Assembly (NCBI GenBank): GCA_012515395.1
Contig: JAAYYL010000014.1
Span: 1 to 50,224 of the forward strand
DNA length: 50,224 bases
Source of the DNA: Bacteroidales bacterium
Lineage (GTDB): Bacteria > Bacteroidota > Bacteroidia > Bacteroidales > UBA932
Direction of reading: 5' to 3'
The translations under genes were made by a program, and so were the position numbers. The notes under the pieces are model-generated. The model did no database searches, was not told the DNA's origin, and saw only the letters and a program-made list of their open reading frames with translations. Below are positions 10,622-21,848 of the stretch, piece by piece; position 1 is the stretch's first letter, and each line of letters opens with the position of its first letter.

Positions 10622-11363
10622 ATATCAATGGACAGCCTGTATAGGGTTTATCCTGGCCACTTCGTTCCTTTATGCCTTTCTGACAGGATCTTTAGTGTCT
10701 CTGGGATGGAAAGAATACCTGGCTGATAGCTTGGTCATGACAGGCTGTTTATTGTTTTTTGTTCTTTTTCTGCAAAAAATGCACACTTACGGTATGCCCG
10801 TATATGTGCAGATCATGATATTTTTTATAGCTATATGCGGTCTTCCGGTACTGTTTATGTATCTGTATTTACCGGATGAACGTTTTCTTCTTTTTTCCGA
10901 TTCCGTTCCGTTACGAATATTTGTCGGCTTGCTTCTTACCATCATTTTCGTCTTATGGAGAAAAACGCATATCGCGGAAGAGTTGCAGGAAGAAACGCTT
11001 TCCGGGAATAAAACCGGTCTCGCATTTTCAGGAAATTATGCAGATAAAATTACGGTCAGAGCCGGCAACGGTATCAAGGTGATCCCCGTAGACGATCTCT
11101 TGTATATACAGGCCGAAGGAGACTACGTTTCATTCGTGACGGACAAAGGAGCCTGGTTAAAAGAAGAAACCATGAAACATGTACAGGAGATATTGTCGCC
11201 TTCCCGGTTTGTGAGGATTCATCGTTCATTTATAGTCAATGTTGCCAAGATAAACCGAATTGAACGCTACGGACAACAACAACTGATTATTTTGAATAAT
11301 GGCAAATCCATTCGGATAAGCGTTTCCGGATATAGAACCCTGAAGGAAACCTTGCAGTTTTGA
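10605..11363 (+). CDS. membrane-anchored LytTR-domain transcriptional regulator
   Basis: Several TM segments followed by a LytTR domain ([17 protein letters not shown]...[19 protein letters not shown]); start overlaps upstream CDS (GTG 10605 or TTG 10581). Confidence 0.85.
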   Translation: MEKLNKYQWTACIGFILATSFLYAFLTGSLVSLGWKEYLADSLVMTGCLLFFVLFLQKMHTYGMPVYVQIMIFFIAICGLPVLFMYLYLPDERFLLFSDSVPLRIFVGLLLTIIFVLWRKTHIAEELQEETLSGNKTGLAFSGNYADKITVRAGNGIKVIPVDDLLYIQAEGDYVSFVTDKGAWLKEETMKHVQEILSPSRFVRIHRSFIVNVAKINRIERYGQQQLIILNNGKSIRISVSGYRTLKETLQF

Positions 11364-11404
11364 GACCTGATTTTGTTTTTTGCTTACCTTTGCAAAAAAA
11401 AGAA

Positions 11405-12799
11405 ATGGACTACAAAATAAAAGATCCCGGACTTGCTGCATTCGGAAGGAAGGAAATTGAGCTGGCCGAAAAGGAAATGCCCGGACTTATGGCTTTGCGC
11501 AAGCGTTACGGGGATGAAAAGCCACTGACAGGTGCCCGCATAACCGGAAGTCTTCATATGACCGTACAAACCGCAGTGCTCATTGAAACGCTCAAAGCAC
11601 TCGGAGCAGACGTAAGATGGGCTTCCTGCAATATTTTTTCAACACAGGATCATGCGGCAGCAGCCATGGTAGAAGCCGGCACTCCGGTTTTTGCATGGAA
11701 AGGGGAAACTCTGGAAGAATACTGGTGGAGTACCTTGCAGGCTTTGTCGTTTCCCAACGAAGCCGGTCCTCACATGATAGTGGACGATGGCGGAGATGCC
11801 ACTCTGCTTATACATAAAGGGGTGCAGGCAGAAAAAGACAGTTCTGTCCTTGACGCCATGACCGGTAGCACGGAAGAAAAAGTCATCGCCGCTCTCCTGC
11901 GAAAAACACTCAAAGAGAAACCCGGCATGTGGTCCCGAATGGCCCGGGGCATGAAAGGTGTCAGTGAAGAAACGACGACGGGAGTTCACCGTCTCTATCA
12001 GATGTTTGACAGAGGTGAACTTCTTTTTCCTGCCATTAACGTAAACGACTCGGTTACCAAATCAAAGTTCGACAACCTGTACGGTTGTCATGAATCTCTT
12101 GCAGACGGAATTAAACGGGCAACCGATGTAATGATCGCCGGAAAAGTTGTTGTCGTCTGCGGATACGGGGACGTGGGCAAAGGATGTGCCAGGAGTATGC
12201 GTTCATTCGGAGCACGCGTTCTGGTTACAGAGGTCGACCCTATCTGTGCCCTTCAGGCATCTGTGGAAGGATTTGAGGTCCGGACCCTGGAAGACTGCCT
12301 TGAAGAAGCACGTATCTTTGTTACCGCAACCGGCAATTGTGATGTAATACGTCTGGAACATATGGAAAAAATGAGGGATCATGCCATTGTTTGTAACATT
12401 GGTCATTTTGACAACGAGATTCAGGTTGATGCCCTTGTCAATTATCCGGGTATCCAAAAAGACAACATCAAACCTCAGGTAGACAAATTCACTTTCCCCG
12501 ATGGTCATGCCATCATTCTTCTGGCCGAAGGACGCCTGGTAAATCTGGGATGTGCCACGGGTCATTCATCGTTTGTAATGAGCAATTCTTTCTCCAACCA
12601 GGTTTTGGCTCAGATCAGTCTCTGGAATACCCGGTATGAATTGGGGGTTTATCAACTTCCCAAATATCTGGATGAAGAAGTAGCGCGTTTGCACTTGGAA
12701 TACCTGGGAGTCAAACTGACCCGCATGACACAAAAACAAGCTGACTACATAGGTTTTTCCATTGACGGACCTTACAAACCGGATTATTACAGATATTAA
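11405..12799 (+). CDS. ahcY: adenosylhomocysteinase
   Basis: [61 protein letters not shown]-terminal KPDYYRY. Confidence 0.97.
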   Translation: MDYKIKDPGLAAFGRKEIELAEKEMPGLMALRKRYGDEKPLTGARITGSLHMTVQTAVLIETLKALGADVRWASCNIFSTQDHAAAAMVEAGTPVFAWKGETLEEYWWSTLQALSFPNEAGPHMIVDDGGDATLLIHKGVQAEKDSSVLDAMTGSTEEKVIAALLRKTLKEKPGMWSRMARGMKGVSEETTTGVHRLYQMFDRGELLFPAINVNDSVTKSKFDNLYGCHESLADGIKRATDVMIAGKVVVVCGYGDVGKGCARSMRSFGARVLVTEVDPICALQASVEGFEVRTLEDCLEEARIFVTATGNCDVIRLEHMEKMRDHAIVCNIGHFDNEIQVDALVNYPGIQKDNIKPQVDKFTFPDGHAIILLAEGRLVNLGCATGHSSFVMSNSFSNQVLAQISLWNTRYELGVYQLPKYLDEEVARLHLEYLGVKLTRMTQKQADYIGFSIDGPYKPDYYRY

Positions 12800-12804
12800 C
12801 CATT

Positions 12805-14196
12805 ATGACAAAATCACGCACCAGAATTATTGACCTTCTCAAAATGCAGGCCGGCGTTACCGTGCAGGCAAAAGGCTGGGTACGAACCAAACGGGGTAAC
12901 AAGAATATTGCTTTTATCGCCTTGAACGACGGCTCCACCATCCACAACGTGCAAATCGTATGTGACATGAGTGTCTTTACGGAAGAGCAGCTCAGACCGG
13001 TCACTACCGGGGCTTGCATCCGGGTAAAAGGAGAACTGGTCCCTTCGGTCGGGACACAGCAATCGGTGGAGATCAAAGCTTCTGAAATTGAAGTGTACGG
13101 AACGGCTGACCCTGCCGTATATCCTTTACAAAAGAAAGGCCATAGCATGGAATTCCTCCGGGAAATCGCACATCTCAGACCCCGGACCAACACATTCGGT
13201 TGCATATTCAGGATCCGTCACGCCATGGCTTATGCCATTCATAAATATTTCAACGACAACGGGTTTGTATATTTGCATACTCCCATAATAACCGCATCTG
13301 ATTGCGAAGGAGCCGGAGCCATGTTCCAGGTAACTACCCTGGACCTGAAAAACCCTCCCAAAGAAAAAGACAACTCCATTGATTATTCCAAAGATTTCTT
13401 CGGACGTCAGACAAGTCTTACTGTAAGCGGGCAGCTGGAAGGAGAACTGGGAGCCCTGGCCCTGGGCGAAATTTATACTTTCGGCCCTACTTTCAGGGCA
13501 GAAAACAGCAATACACCCAGGCACCTTGCCGAGTTTTGGATGATAGAGCCTGAAATGGCCTTTTACGATATTGTTGACAACATGGACCTGGCGGAAGATT
13601 TTATAAAATATCTGGTTAAGTATGCCCTTGAAAATTGTGCCGCTGACATTGGCTTCCTGAACAACATGATAGACAAAGACCTGATCAACAGACTTGAAGG
13701 TGTTTGCGACACAGAATTCGTCCGCCTTACTTATACGGAAGGCATTGAGATTCTGACTGCCAGCGGGCAGGATTTTGAATATCCCGTATCCTGGGGCGTG
13801 GATCTGCAAAGTGAACATGAGAGGTACCTGGTGGAAAAACATTTCAAACGTCCAGTTATATTAACGGACTATCCCAAAGAGATAAAAGCATTCTATATGA
13901 AAGAGAACCCGGACGGAAAAACCGTACGGGCCATGGATATTCTTTTCCCAAAGATCGGAGAGATCATAGGCGGGTCGCAACGTGAAGAAAATCTGGAAAC
14001 GCTACGTCGAAGAATCGTTGAAATGAATATGTCGGAAGAGAGTCTGGACTGGTACCTGGACACAAGGCGCTTTGGAACCGCCCCGCATTCCGGTTTTGGT
14101 CTGGGATTTGAACGTTTGCTCCTGTTTATTACCGGTATGGCAAATATCCGTGATGTAATTCCTTTTCCCCGAACTCCGAAATCTGCTGAATTTTAA
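12805..14196 (+). CDS. asnS: asparaginyl-tRNA synthetase
   Basis: OB-fold anticodon-binding domain, [57 protein letters not shown]. Confidence 0.97.
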   Translation: MTKSRTRIIDLLKMQAGVTVQAKGWVRTKRGNKNIAFIALNDGSTIHNVQIVCDMSVFTEEQLRPVTTGACIRVKGELVPSVGTQQSVEIKASEIEVYGTADPAVYPLQKKGHSMEFLREIAHLRPRTNTFGCIFRIRHAMAYAIHKYFNDNGFVYLHTPIITASDCEGAGAMFQVTTLDLKNPPKEKDNSIDYSKDFFGRQTSLTVSGQLEGELGALALGEIYTFGPTFRAENSNTPRHLAEFWMIEPEMAFYDIVDNMDLAEDFIKYLVKYALENCAADIGFLNNMIDKDLINRLEGVCDTEFVRLTYTEGIEILTASGQDFEYPVSWGVDLQSEHERYLVEKHFKRPVILTDYPKEIKAFYMKENPDGKTVRAMDILFPKIGEIIGGSQREENLETLRRRIVEMNMSEESLDWYLDTRRFGTAPHSGFGLGFERLLLFITGMANIRDVIPFPRTPKSAEF

Positions 14197-14197
14197 T

Positions 14198-14812
14198 ATG
14201 TTGATAATTGGTATTGCCGGTGGTACCGGTTCCGGAAAAACAACCGTAGTAAACAAAATCCTGGAAAGCCTGGATCAAAAGAAAATAACTGTGATCCCCC
14301 AGGATTCCTATTACAAAGACAATTCACACCTGCCACTGGAACAGCGGCAGGAACTGAATTTCGATCACCCGGAATCCATTGATTGGGGACTGATGGTAAA
14401 ACATTTGTTGCAATTAAAAGCAGGAAACCCGATTGAACAGCCCATGTATTCTTACATAACATGTACCCGTTCAAAAGAAACGATCCACATTGAACCTACA
14501 CAGATCATCATAGTGGAAGGGATTCTGATCTTTACGGACCCACCTTTAAGAGACTGTCTGGATATGAAGATTTACGTAGATGCAGATCCCGACGACCGTT
14601 TATCCAGGGTTATATCAAGGGACATTGTGGAAAGGGGAAGATCGGTGAACAAAGTACTGGAACGTTACGAAAAGACCGTAAAGCCCATGCACCTTCAGTT
14701 TATTGAACCTACAAAACGTTATGCCGACATCATAGTACCCCAGGGCGGACACAATACGGTAGCAATTAATGTATTGATCTCTACCATTGAACAAGCCCTG
14801 TTAACCAGGTAA
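14198..14812 (+). CDS. udk: uridine kinase
   Basis: GIAGGTGSGKTTVVNKI P-loop; PQDSYYKD; NFDHPESID; IIVEGILIF. Confidence 0.95.
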   Translation: MLIIGIAGGTGSGKTTVVNKILESLDQKKITVIPQDSYYKDNSHLPLEQRQELNFDHPESIDWGLMVKHLLQLKAGNPIEQPMYSYITCTRSKETIHIEPTQIIIVEGILIFTDPPLRDCLDMKIYVDADPDDRLSRVISRDIVERGRSVNKVLERYEKTVKPMHLQFIEPTKRYADIIVPQGGHNTVAINVLISTIEQALLTR

Positions 14813-14824
14813 GGGTTGTTCATA

Positions 14825-15538
14825 ATGAAAAAAGAAACAAAAACAGGACTCTATCTGACGGTGATCGTACATCTGGTTGCCCTGATCATCTTTTTGTTGT
14901 TTCAAATAAATTCGATTTTGCAAAAAGAATCTTCTTTCGTGCTGGATTTCTCCCGGCAGGAAGAACTGGAGGCACAACTCCAAAAGGAACAGATGCGTGC
15001 CCAACTAAGTGCCCAGTTGGAAGACCTGATCTCAGGCGTAGAACAACAATCCAGGAATGTTGCCGTGGATGCAACGCAGCGAAATCACAATCTCAAAGAC
15101 GACCGGCATGAGGATCCTTCGCAGGTATACGAAGAAGCCCAGGAATTGCAAAAGCGTCTGGATGCTGCCCGTGAAGCCGTAGAAGAGGCCGGAGGCCAGG
15201 AAGATATTGCTGCTGCGCAAAAAGAAAAGGAGGATGATCAAAAGGCAAAACCTTACACGGGTCCGGCCGTTCTGGAGTATACATTAGACGGAAGGAAAGC
15301 CATGAGTCTGCCCATTCCTGTATACAAATGCATTGGAGGCGGTGATGTGACCGTAATCATTTATGTAGACCAGAAAGGATACGTTCAAAAAGCAGACATA
15401 GTGGATGATTTTTCTTCAAGGGACAGGTGTTTGCGCGAATTTGCCCTGCGTGCCGCAAAACAAAGCAGGTTTACTGCATCTACACAGGCCCCTCCCCTGC
15501 AAACCGGAGAAATTGTCTACCGTTTTATTCCGCAATAA
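14825..15538 (+). CDS. TonB-like energy-transducer protein with single TM and coiled-coil linker
   Basis: N-terminal TM after short cytoplasmic tail, long charged coiled coil, C-terminal GDVTVIIYVDQKGYVQKADIV TonB_C-like. Confidence 0.65.
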   Translation: MKKETKTGLYLTVIVHLVALIIFLLFQINSILQKESSFVLDFSRQEELEAQLQKEQMRAQLSAQLEDLISGVEQQSRNVAVDATQRNHNLKDDRHEDPSQVYEEAQELQKRLDAAREAVEEAGGQEDIAAAQKEKEDDQKAKPYTGPAVLEYTLDGRKAMSLPIPVYKCIGGGDVTVIIYVDQKGYVQKADIVDDFSSRDRCLREFALRAAKQSRFTASTQAPPLQTGEIVYRFIPQ

Positions 15539-15562
15539 GCATTAAATACCTAACTTTGAAAA

Positions 15563-16075
15563 GTGGATTCAAAAGAGTATAAGGAAATAAAAGACCTGTT
15601 GGTCCAACTGGAGCAAAAGATAGAAGCGTTATACAAACCCGTTGTTGACAGACAGGAAGAACAGGTATTTGAACTTGATTCCCATCCTGAACCTGAGCCG
15701 AGGCCGGAACCTGAACCTGAACCGGGGCCCTGGCAGGACCCCTCACCTGAAATCACAGAAGAAATACCGTCTGCGCCCGAAACGGTCGGGGATTTGTTTT
15801 CAGGATTTGCTCAACGTCCAACACTTGCCGATTCGTTGGCAAAAACAAAAAATGCCAGGCCTTTAAAAGAGGTCATTCCCCTGAACGACAGGTTTCTTTA
15901 TGAAAAAGTGCTGTTTTCACAGGACCGGGATCTTTATAACAAGACACTCACCGATCTTCAGGATATAAAAACCATGCAAGAGGCAGAAGCCTATCTGGCA
16001 AAACATTTCCCTCATTGGGAATTATCATCTCCCGCCGTACAAAAATTTCTTACACAGTTGGAAGATGTGTTCTAA
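15563..16075 (+). CDS. conserved hypothetical protein with Pro/Glu-rich linker
   Basis: GTG start; HPEPEPRPEPEPEPGP linker; C-terminal LNDRFLYEKVLFSQDRDLYNKTL domain; overlaps rsmI start. Confidence 0.75.
   Translation: MDSKEYKEIKDLLVQLEQKIEALYKPVVDRQEEQVFELDSHPEPEPRPEPEPEPGPWQDPSPEITEEIPSAPETVGDLFSGFAQRPTLADSLAKTKNARPLKEVIPLNDRFLYEKVLFSQDRDLYNKTLTDLQDIKTMQEAEAYLAKHFPHWELSSPAVQKFLTQLEDVF
15685..15731 (+). repeat. low-complexity Pro-Glu coding repeat
   Basis: Tandem CCTGAACCTGAGCC / GAACCTGAACCTGAACC units encoding PEPEPRPEPEPEPG. Confidence 0.8.
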
Positions 16076-16757
16076 AATCATCATAGTTCCCACACCCATA
16101 GGGAATCTGGAAGATATTACCGCACGAGCCCTGAATGTGCTGAAAGAAGTCGATCTGATTCTGGCAGAAGATACGCGTACAAGCAGTATTCTTCTAAAGA
16201 AATACGGGATCGGTACACATATGGAATCGTTTCATAAATTTAACGAACACAAACAGGTTGGTTCGGTTGTACGGAAAATCAGTGAAGGCGTCCAAGTGGC
16301 TTTAATAAGTGACGCCGGTACTCCCGGCATATCCGATCCGGGCTATTTGCTGATAAGGGAATGTCTGGCTGCCGGCATTGAGATAGAATGCCTGCCCGGT
16401 GCAACGGCACTGATCCCGGCTTTGGTAAACAGCGGATTCCCTTCTGACCGATTTTGCTTTGAAGGATTTTTACCGGTCAAGAAAGGGCGACGCACCCGTA
16501 TGGAGTCCTACAAATCGGAAACCCGCACGGTGATCTTTTACGAGTCCCCGTTCCGGCTGCTCAAAACATTGGAAGAACTGGCATCCGTACTCGGTCCTGA
16601 CAGAGAAGTTTCCGTAAGCCGGGAGATCAGTAAAATTCATGAAGAGACAGTTCGCGGAACACTGGCTTACGTTATTGATTGGTTCAAAAACAATACTCCC
16701 AGAGGAGAGATCGTAATCGTGCTGAAAGGAAAAGGGAAAGAAAATGAAATGGGGTAA
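16065..16757 (+). CDS. rsmI: 16S rRNA (cytidine(1402)-2'-O)-methyltransferase
   Basis: IIVPTPIGNLEDITARALNVLKEVDLILAEDTRTSSILLKKYGI; ISDAGTPGISDPG. Confidence 0.95.
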   Translation: MCSKIIIVPTPIGNLEDITARALNVLKEVDLILAEDTRTSSILLKKYGIGTHMESFHKFNEHKQVGSVVRKISEGVQVALISDAGTPGISDPGYLLIRECLAAGIEIECLPGATALIPALVNSGFPSDRFCFEGFLPVKKGRRTRMESYKSETRTVIFYESPFRLLKTLEELASVLGPDREVSVSREISKIHEETVRGTLAYVIDWFKNNTPRGEIVIVLKGKGKENEMG

Positions 16758-17379
16758 CAGGCATCATTATATCATTCATGCTTCCGCTGTAGCCGGCGTT
16801 TTGGTTTTGTTTTCAATCAGGATAATTGCCGGAAGACAATCTCCCTTCAGACGACCGGAGGTACATCAAACATCTTCTTGGTTCCGGGAATATTGTGAAA
16901 CTTTCAGCCGGACTCCGGTGTATGAAGACACAATAAAAAAGGACAACCATTCAAAACCAGGGGCTTACCGTCCTTTTGTTCCCATGAAAATTGAACTCAA
17001 CACGGCTGACAGTGCGGAATTGGTCAAATTATACGGCATCGGTCCCTATTATGCAGCCAGGATACTGGAATACCGTGAAAAACTGGGCGGATTTGCCGTT
17101 CCTGAACAACTCCTTGAAGTATACGGGATGGATATGGAACGGCTACAAGGTTTTTATGCAGATGTTTTTGCGGACACTTCGTTTATCAGAAAAATGAATA
17201 TCAAAACAGCCACCGAAGATCAACTGGCTGCTCACGTTTATATTGGAAGATATCTGGCCCGGTGTATAATCAGATACCGTGAAACGGAAGGTCCTGATTC
17301 CTGTAATGTGGGCAACCTTGTCCGGGATAAAATATTGACCCCTGAACAGGCCGGTAAAATTGACTGGTACCTTTATTGA
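16744..17379 (+). CDS. ComEA-like helix-hairpin-helix protein
   Basis: N-terminal TM then IELNTADSAELVKLYGIGPYYAARILEYREKLGGF, with a second HhH-like repeat. Confidence 0.85.
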   Translation: MKWGNRHHYIIHASAVAGVLVLFSIRIIAGRQSPFRRPEVHQTSSWFREYCETFSRTPVYEDTIKKDNHSKPGAYRPFVPMKIELNTADSAELVKLYGIGPYYAARILEYREKLGGFAVPEQLLEVYGMDMERLQGFYADVFADTSFIRKMNIKTATEDQLAAHVYIGRYLARCIIRYRETEGPDSCNVGNLVRDKILTPEQAGKIDWYLY

Positions 17380-17436
17380 GCATTGTTTTTTGTTATATTT
17401 GTCGGATAGTTTATTTCTAACCCCTATTGTAAGTCT

Positions 17437-18366
17437 ATGAGTATACTGGTTACGAACAACGTGGTTAAACGCTTTGACGGTCACCTGGCATTGGATGATG
17501 TCAGTATAGATGTTCCCGAAGGAAAGATATTCGGGTTACTCGGCCCCAACGGAGCGGGAAAAACCACCCTTCTGAGGATAGTCAATCAAATTACCGCTCC
17601 CGATGAGGGAAATGTTTTTTTTGACAATCATCCACTAACTGCAAACGATGTTTTTCGCATTGGATACCTTCCCGAAGAAAGAGGGTTGTATAAAAAAATG
17701 AAAATCGGGGATCAGGCCATGTACCTGGCAAAACTGAAAGGTATGTCACATGCCCAGGCTTTATCCAGTCTGAAATCCTGGTTTATGAGATTCGGAATCC
17801 AGGCCTGGTGGAACAAAAAGATTACTGAGTTATCTAAGGGAATGGCACAAAAAGTTCAATTTGTGACCACGGTTATGCATAATCCCAAACTGTTGATCCT
17901 GGATGAACCTTTCAGCGGATTTGACCCCATTAATGTAGATCTTATCCGTAAAGAAATTATTCGTCTGAAAGAAAACGGGACTTCGGTGATCTTGTCTACA
18001 CACAACATGGAATCGGTTGAAGAATTATGCGATGAAATTGCTTTGATAGACAATGCCCGGCTGGTAATTACGGGACAAGTTCATGATATTCGGCGAATAC
18101 ACGGGGACAACCGCATTGAGATCCTTTACCGTGCTTCAGATGAACTTGATCCTGCCCAATTTGACAACGCTCCTTTTTCCATTATTTCTCAGGGTAAAAA
18201 AGACGGTTCATACCGAATGACCGTGGAACTGAATGACGGGCATACCACAAATGAATTGCTGGAAGCCCTTATACCTCGTACCAATATCGTGGGAATGAAC
18301 GAAATCATACCCCGCATGCACGATATATTTATTAAACTGGTAACTCAAAAGGAGGAAAGGCAATGA
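17437..18366 (+). CDS. ABC transporter ATP-binding protein (NatA-like)
   Basis: Walker A GPNGAGKTT; degenerate signature ELSKGMAQKVQF; Walker B LLILDEPFSGFDP. Confidence 0.92.
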   Translation: MSILVTNNVVKRFDGHLALDDVSIDVPEGKIFGLLGPNGAGKTTLLRIVNQITAPDEGNVFFDNHPLTANDVFRIGYLPEERGLYKKMKIGDQAMYLAKLKGMSHAQALSSLKSWFMRFGIQAWWNKKITELSKGMAQKVQFVTTVMHNPKLLILDEPFSGFDPINVDLIRKEIIRLKENGTSVILSTHNMESVEELCDEIALIDNARLVITGQVHDIRRIHGDNRIEILYRASDELDPAQFDNAPFSIISQGKKDGSYRMTVELNDGHTTNELLEALIPRTNIVGMNEIIPRMHDIFIKLVTQKEERQ

Positions 18367-19706
18367 ACATCAAAAAGATAAACCTAATTGTCGGAAGAGA
18401 ATTCACTATCCGTGTCAGAAAAAAATCATTTCTTATTGCTACTTTCCTGACTCCTCTTTTGATGGCGGCACTGATCACGGTTCCAACCCTGATGACTACA
18501 TTGAAAGACAACAACGAAAAAAACATAGAAGTCATTGACCCTACAGGCATTGGTGAGAAAGTTCTTGAAGACCAGGAGTATACACACTTCACATTTCGCC
18601 GGGAAGGAAATCCCGAGGATTATAAAAAAGATTTTGACACACGTAACCTGCACGCTCTTTGCGTTATCGAACCTGTTGAAGAAAATTCCGTAGAAGTACG
18701 CATGTACAGTACGGGACCCGTTGACCAGGATATTCAACGGTATATTTCCAGACAGATCAGTTACGAAGTGGAACAACAACGGCTCCAGTCTTACAATATT
18801 CCCAGGTTAAAGGAAATCATGGATGACGTAAGGACCGATATACCGGTTAAATCTCTCACCTGGACGGAAGCGGGAGATGAAAAAGAAACAATTACGGAAG
18901 TATACATGGCAATAGCCTATTTGAGCAGTTTTCTGATATATATGTTCATCTTCATGTATGGCTCCATGGTCATACGGGGTGTAATAGAAGAAAAGACCAA
19001 CCGGATTGTTGAAGTAATCATTTCTTCAGTAAAACCGGTGGAACTTATGTTGGGGAAAATCATAGGCATAGCTCTTGTTGCTTTGCTTCAGTTTTTTCTC
19101 TGGATCCTTCTTACGGCTATAATACTTTTTGTAGTCATGGCCCTTGTGGGAGCGGGAGCCATTTCGGACATGGCAGGATCTGCACCCCAGATACAGGGAG
19201 GTCTGGCCGGAACAATAGCTTCTTTTGATACAGGAAGCGGTGTGCTGACCGGAATAGCCAGCACTATTTCTCAAATTGATTTCGGAAAATTCCTTTTGAG
19301 TTTTTGCTTGTATTTCATAGGCGGTTACCTTATGTATGCCTCTATGTTTGCGGCTGTGGGGTCCGTATCCGATGCAGAGACCGATACACAGCAATTCCAG
19401 CTGCCTATTACCATTCCCCTAATCCTGGGATTATTCATAATGATGCATACATTCCAGTATCCGGACAGTTCTCTTTCCGTCTGGGCATCCATCATACCGT
19501 TCACTTCTCCAATGGTCATGCTGGCCCGTCTTCCTTTTGGAGGTGTGCCCCAGTGGCAATTACTGGTTTCACTGCTGTTGCTCTTCCTCACATTCCTGGC
19601 CGTAGTACATTTTTCCGCCAAAATATATCGTGTGGGAATTTTAATGTATGGTAAAAAAGTAACCTGGAAAGAATTATGGAAATGGATGCGATACAAAAAC
19701 GGCTGA
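18363..19706 (+). CDS. ABC transporter permease (NatB/ABC-2 type)
   Basis: N-terminal TM, long extracytoplasmic domain, then EEKTNRIVEVIISSVKPVELMLGKIIG. Confidence 0.9.
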   Translation: MNIKKINLIVGREFTIRVRKKSFLIATFLTPLLMAALITVPTLMTTLKDNNEKNIEVIDPTGIGEKVLEDQEYTHFTFRREGNPEDYKKDFDTRNLHALCVIEPVEENSVEVRMYSTGPVDQDIQRYISRQISYEVEQQRLQSYNIPRLKEIMDDVRTDIPVKSLTWTEAGDEKETITEVYMAIAYLSSFLIYMFIFMYGSMVIRGVIEEKTNRIVEVIISSVKPVELMLGKIIGIALVALLQFFLWILLTAIILFVVMALVGAGAISDMAGSAPQIQGGLAGTIASFDTGSGVLTGIASTISQIDFGKFLLSFCLYFIGGYLMYASMFAAVGSVSDAETDTQQFQLPITIPLILGLFIMMHTFQYPDSSLSVWASIIPFTSPMVMLARLPFGGVPQWQLLVSLLLLFLTFLAVVHFSAKIYRVGILMYGKKVTWKELWKWMRYKNG

Positions 19707-20458
19707 TAAATATTGTTGTACTTGTTTTATTTCTGACAACAGGAAGTGTTGCTTTACAGGCACAAGCTATCAAGGCCAGACGAGTCCTCATGGATACAAC
19801 CGAATACCAGAGTAAGGCCTCTGTCGCTGTCAGAAACATTATCAACACGTATTCACCCGAACTGAACAAGCAAATGAACCGGGTAGTGGGATACACTACA
19901 AGTGAAATGAGGTCATACTACCCTGAAAGTCCTTTGTCCAACCTGGCAGGTGATGCATTGCTGGCCATCGCCCGCAGGCATTACGGCCTTGATAAGGTTG
20001 ATTTTGCCATTACGAATTTCGGCGGCATAAGAAGTTCGTTCCCAAAAGGAGATCTGACGCTTTATTATGTTTACTCGTCATTCCCTTTTGAAAACTCACT
20101 TGTCCTGGTCAGCATGAAAGGTAACCGGGTCAGAGAATTGTTTGAATTTTTTGCTGCTCGTCGCGTAGAAGTGCTTTCCGGAGTATCTTTAGAAATCAAC
20201 GATCACAAAATCAGCAAATTGATTATCAACGGTGAGCCATTGGATGAGAACAGGATCTATAACATTGCAACGATTGATTTCCTTCTTCAGGGAGGAGATC
20301 GTATGACATTGCTGAAAAACAATCTGGGTATTGACTATTCGGGTCTCACCCTCTGCGATGTGATCTTGCAATACATAAGCGTATTTACGAAAAACGGCGA
20401 ACCCATCCCGGCCCGTACTGATAACCGCGTAGTGATCAATAATCCGAAAGAAAGATGA
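19676..20458 (+). CDS. 5'-nucleotidase C-terminal-domain protein (secreted)
   Basis: Signal peptide; ESPLSNLAGDALL, DFAITNFGGIRSSFPKGDLTLYYVYSSFPFENSLVLVSMKG. Confidence 0.88.
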   Translation: MEMDAIQKRLINIVVLVLFLTTGSVALQAQAIKARRVLMDTTEYQSKASVAVRNIINTYSPELNKQMNRVVGYTTSEMRSYYPESPLSNLAGDALLAIARRHYGLDKVDFAITNFGGIRSSFPKGDLTLYYVYSSFPFENSLVLVSMKGNRVRELFEFFAARRVEVLSGVSLEINDHKISKLIINGEPLDENRIYNIATIDFLLQGGDRMTLLKNNLGIDYSGLTLCDVILQYISVFTKNGEPIPARTDNRVVINNPKER

Positions 20459-21264
20459 AAACAACATTAGTGATCAGGCTAATTTTCCTGGCGGGTATCT
20501 TAACACCGTTTTATATGGATGCCCAAGACCTTGTGATTGTGCATACAAACGACATTCACAGCCAGATAGAACCGTTTCGGTCAGGAAGAAATGCCGGTAG
20601 TGCCGGAATCCTGAGCCTGTCAGGTTATCTGGAAGAAACAAGGAAAGAACATCCGGACCTGTTGTTCCTTGATGCCGGGGATTACAATCAGGGGACGCCC
20701 TATTTTAATCTATTTGGCGGAAAAGTTGAAGTAGAAGCCATGAACGCATTGGGACTGGATGCAACCGTGCTGGGCAATCATGAATTTGACAATGGGCTGG
20801 AAGATCTTGTAAACAGGATACGGGAAGCAGATTATCAAACCTTGTGTGCCAATTATAAAATCTTGTACAAACCTCTCAGAAAACTTGTCAAACCTTATAC
20901 CATTTTCCGGGTAAACGGGAAAAAAATTGGTGTAATAGGTCTTACAATTGATCTGAACGGGTTGACTTCCAATAAGGTTTTGGATAAAATGATATACCTG
21001 GATCCGGTCAAAACCGCCAACCGACTTGCAACCAGATTAAAAAGAAAAGGATGCGACCTGATTGTCTGTCTCACCCACCAAGGGTTTCAAAACGATGTGC
21101 AACTGGCATCTCAATTAAGGAATATTCATTTGATCATAGGAGGTCATTCCCACACGTTCCTGGAAGAACCCGTCATGCAAACTGATGCTCAAGGCAATCA
21201 GGTAATGATAGTGCAAACAGGAGCTTACGGAGTGTATGCAGGATACATTGAGATTACTTTTTAA
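20455..21264 (+). CDS. 5'-nucleotidase/2',3'-cyclic phosphodiesterase-like metallophosphatase domain protein
   Basis: [55 protein letters not shown]. Confidence 0.92.
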   Translation: MKTTLVIRLIFLAGILTPFYMDAQDLVIVHTNDIHSQIEPFRSGRNAGSAGILSLSGYLEETRKEHPDLLFLDAGDYNQGTPYFNLFGGKVEVEAMNALGLDATVLGNHEFDNGLEDLVNRIREADYQTLCANYKILYKPLRKLVKPYTIFRVNGKKIGVIGLTIDLNGLTSNKVLDKMIYLDPVKTANRLATRLKRKGCDLIVCLTHQGFQNDVQLASQLRNIHLIIGGHSHTFLEEPVMQTDAQGNQVMIVQTGAYGVYAGYIEITF

Positions 21265-21275
21265 CCGTACAGGAT

Positions 21276-21848
21276 ATGTTTCTGGAAAATCAAAAACGGA
21301 ACGGAAGGATTGAAGTTATTTGCGGTTCCATGTTTTCGGGAAAAACGGAAGAACTTATCAGGAGGCTCAAAAGGGCCAAATTTGCCAATCAAAGAGTTGA
21401 AATTTTCAAACCCCGTGTAGACGTCCGGTATTCAGAAGAAGAAGTCGTTTCGCACGATAGCCATTCCATTCCCTCTACACCGGTAGACTCGGCAGAAAGT
21501 ATTCTTTTACTGGCCAACAATGTAGATGTGGTAGCTATAGACGAAGCTCAGTTCTTTGACCAGAACCTGGTACGTGTGTGTCAGTTGCTGGCCGATAACG
21601 GCATCCGTGTTATAGTAGCCGGTCTGGATATGGATTTCCAGGGAAATCCGTTTGGTCCCATGCCCGACCTCATGGCAGTAGCCGAACATATAACCAAGGT
21701 GCATGCCATATGTGTCCGCTGCGGTGATCCGGCACACCATTCCCACCGGTTAAGCAACAGTACCCGCCTGGTTGAACTGGGTGAAAAAGATGTATACGAA
21801 CCTTTATGCAGGCATTGTTTCAATCAAGTTAAGAATGAACACAAATAA
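21276..21848 (+). CDS. tdk: thymidine kinase
   Basis: [29 protein letters not shown], zinc-binding Cys pairs. Confidence 0.96.
   Translation: MFLENQKRNGRIEVICGSMFSGKTEELIRRLKRAKFANQRVEIFKPRVDVRYSEEEVVSHDSHSIPSTPVDSAESILLLANNVDVVAIDEAQFFDQNLVRVCQLLADNGIRVIVAGLDMDFQGNPFGPMPDLMAVAEHITKVHAICVRCGDPAHHSHRLSNSTRLVELGEKDVYEPLCRHCFNQVKNEHK

Noticed and set aside
13126-13842. 238-aa minus-strand ORF inside asnS
   Set aside because: Fully antisense to strongly conserved AsnRS; protein resembles no family I recognise; typical shadow ORF.
15550-15756. Minus-strand Gly/Ser-repeat ORF
   Set aside because: Antisense reading of the Pro-Glu repeat in the plus-strand CDS.
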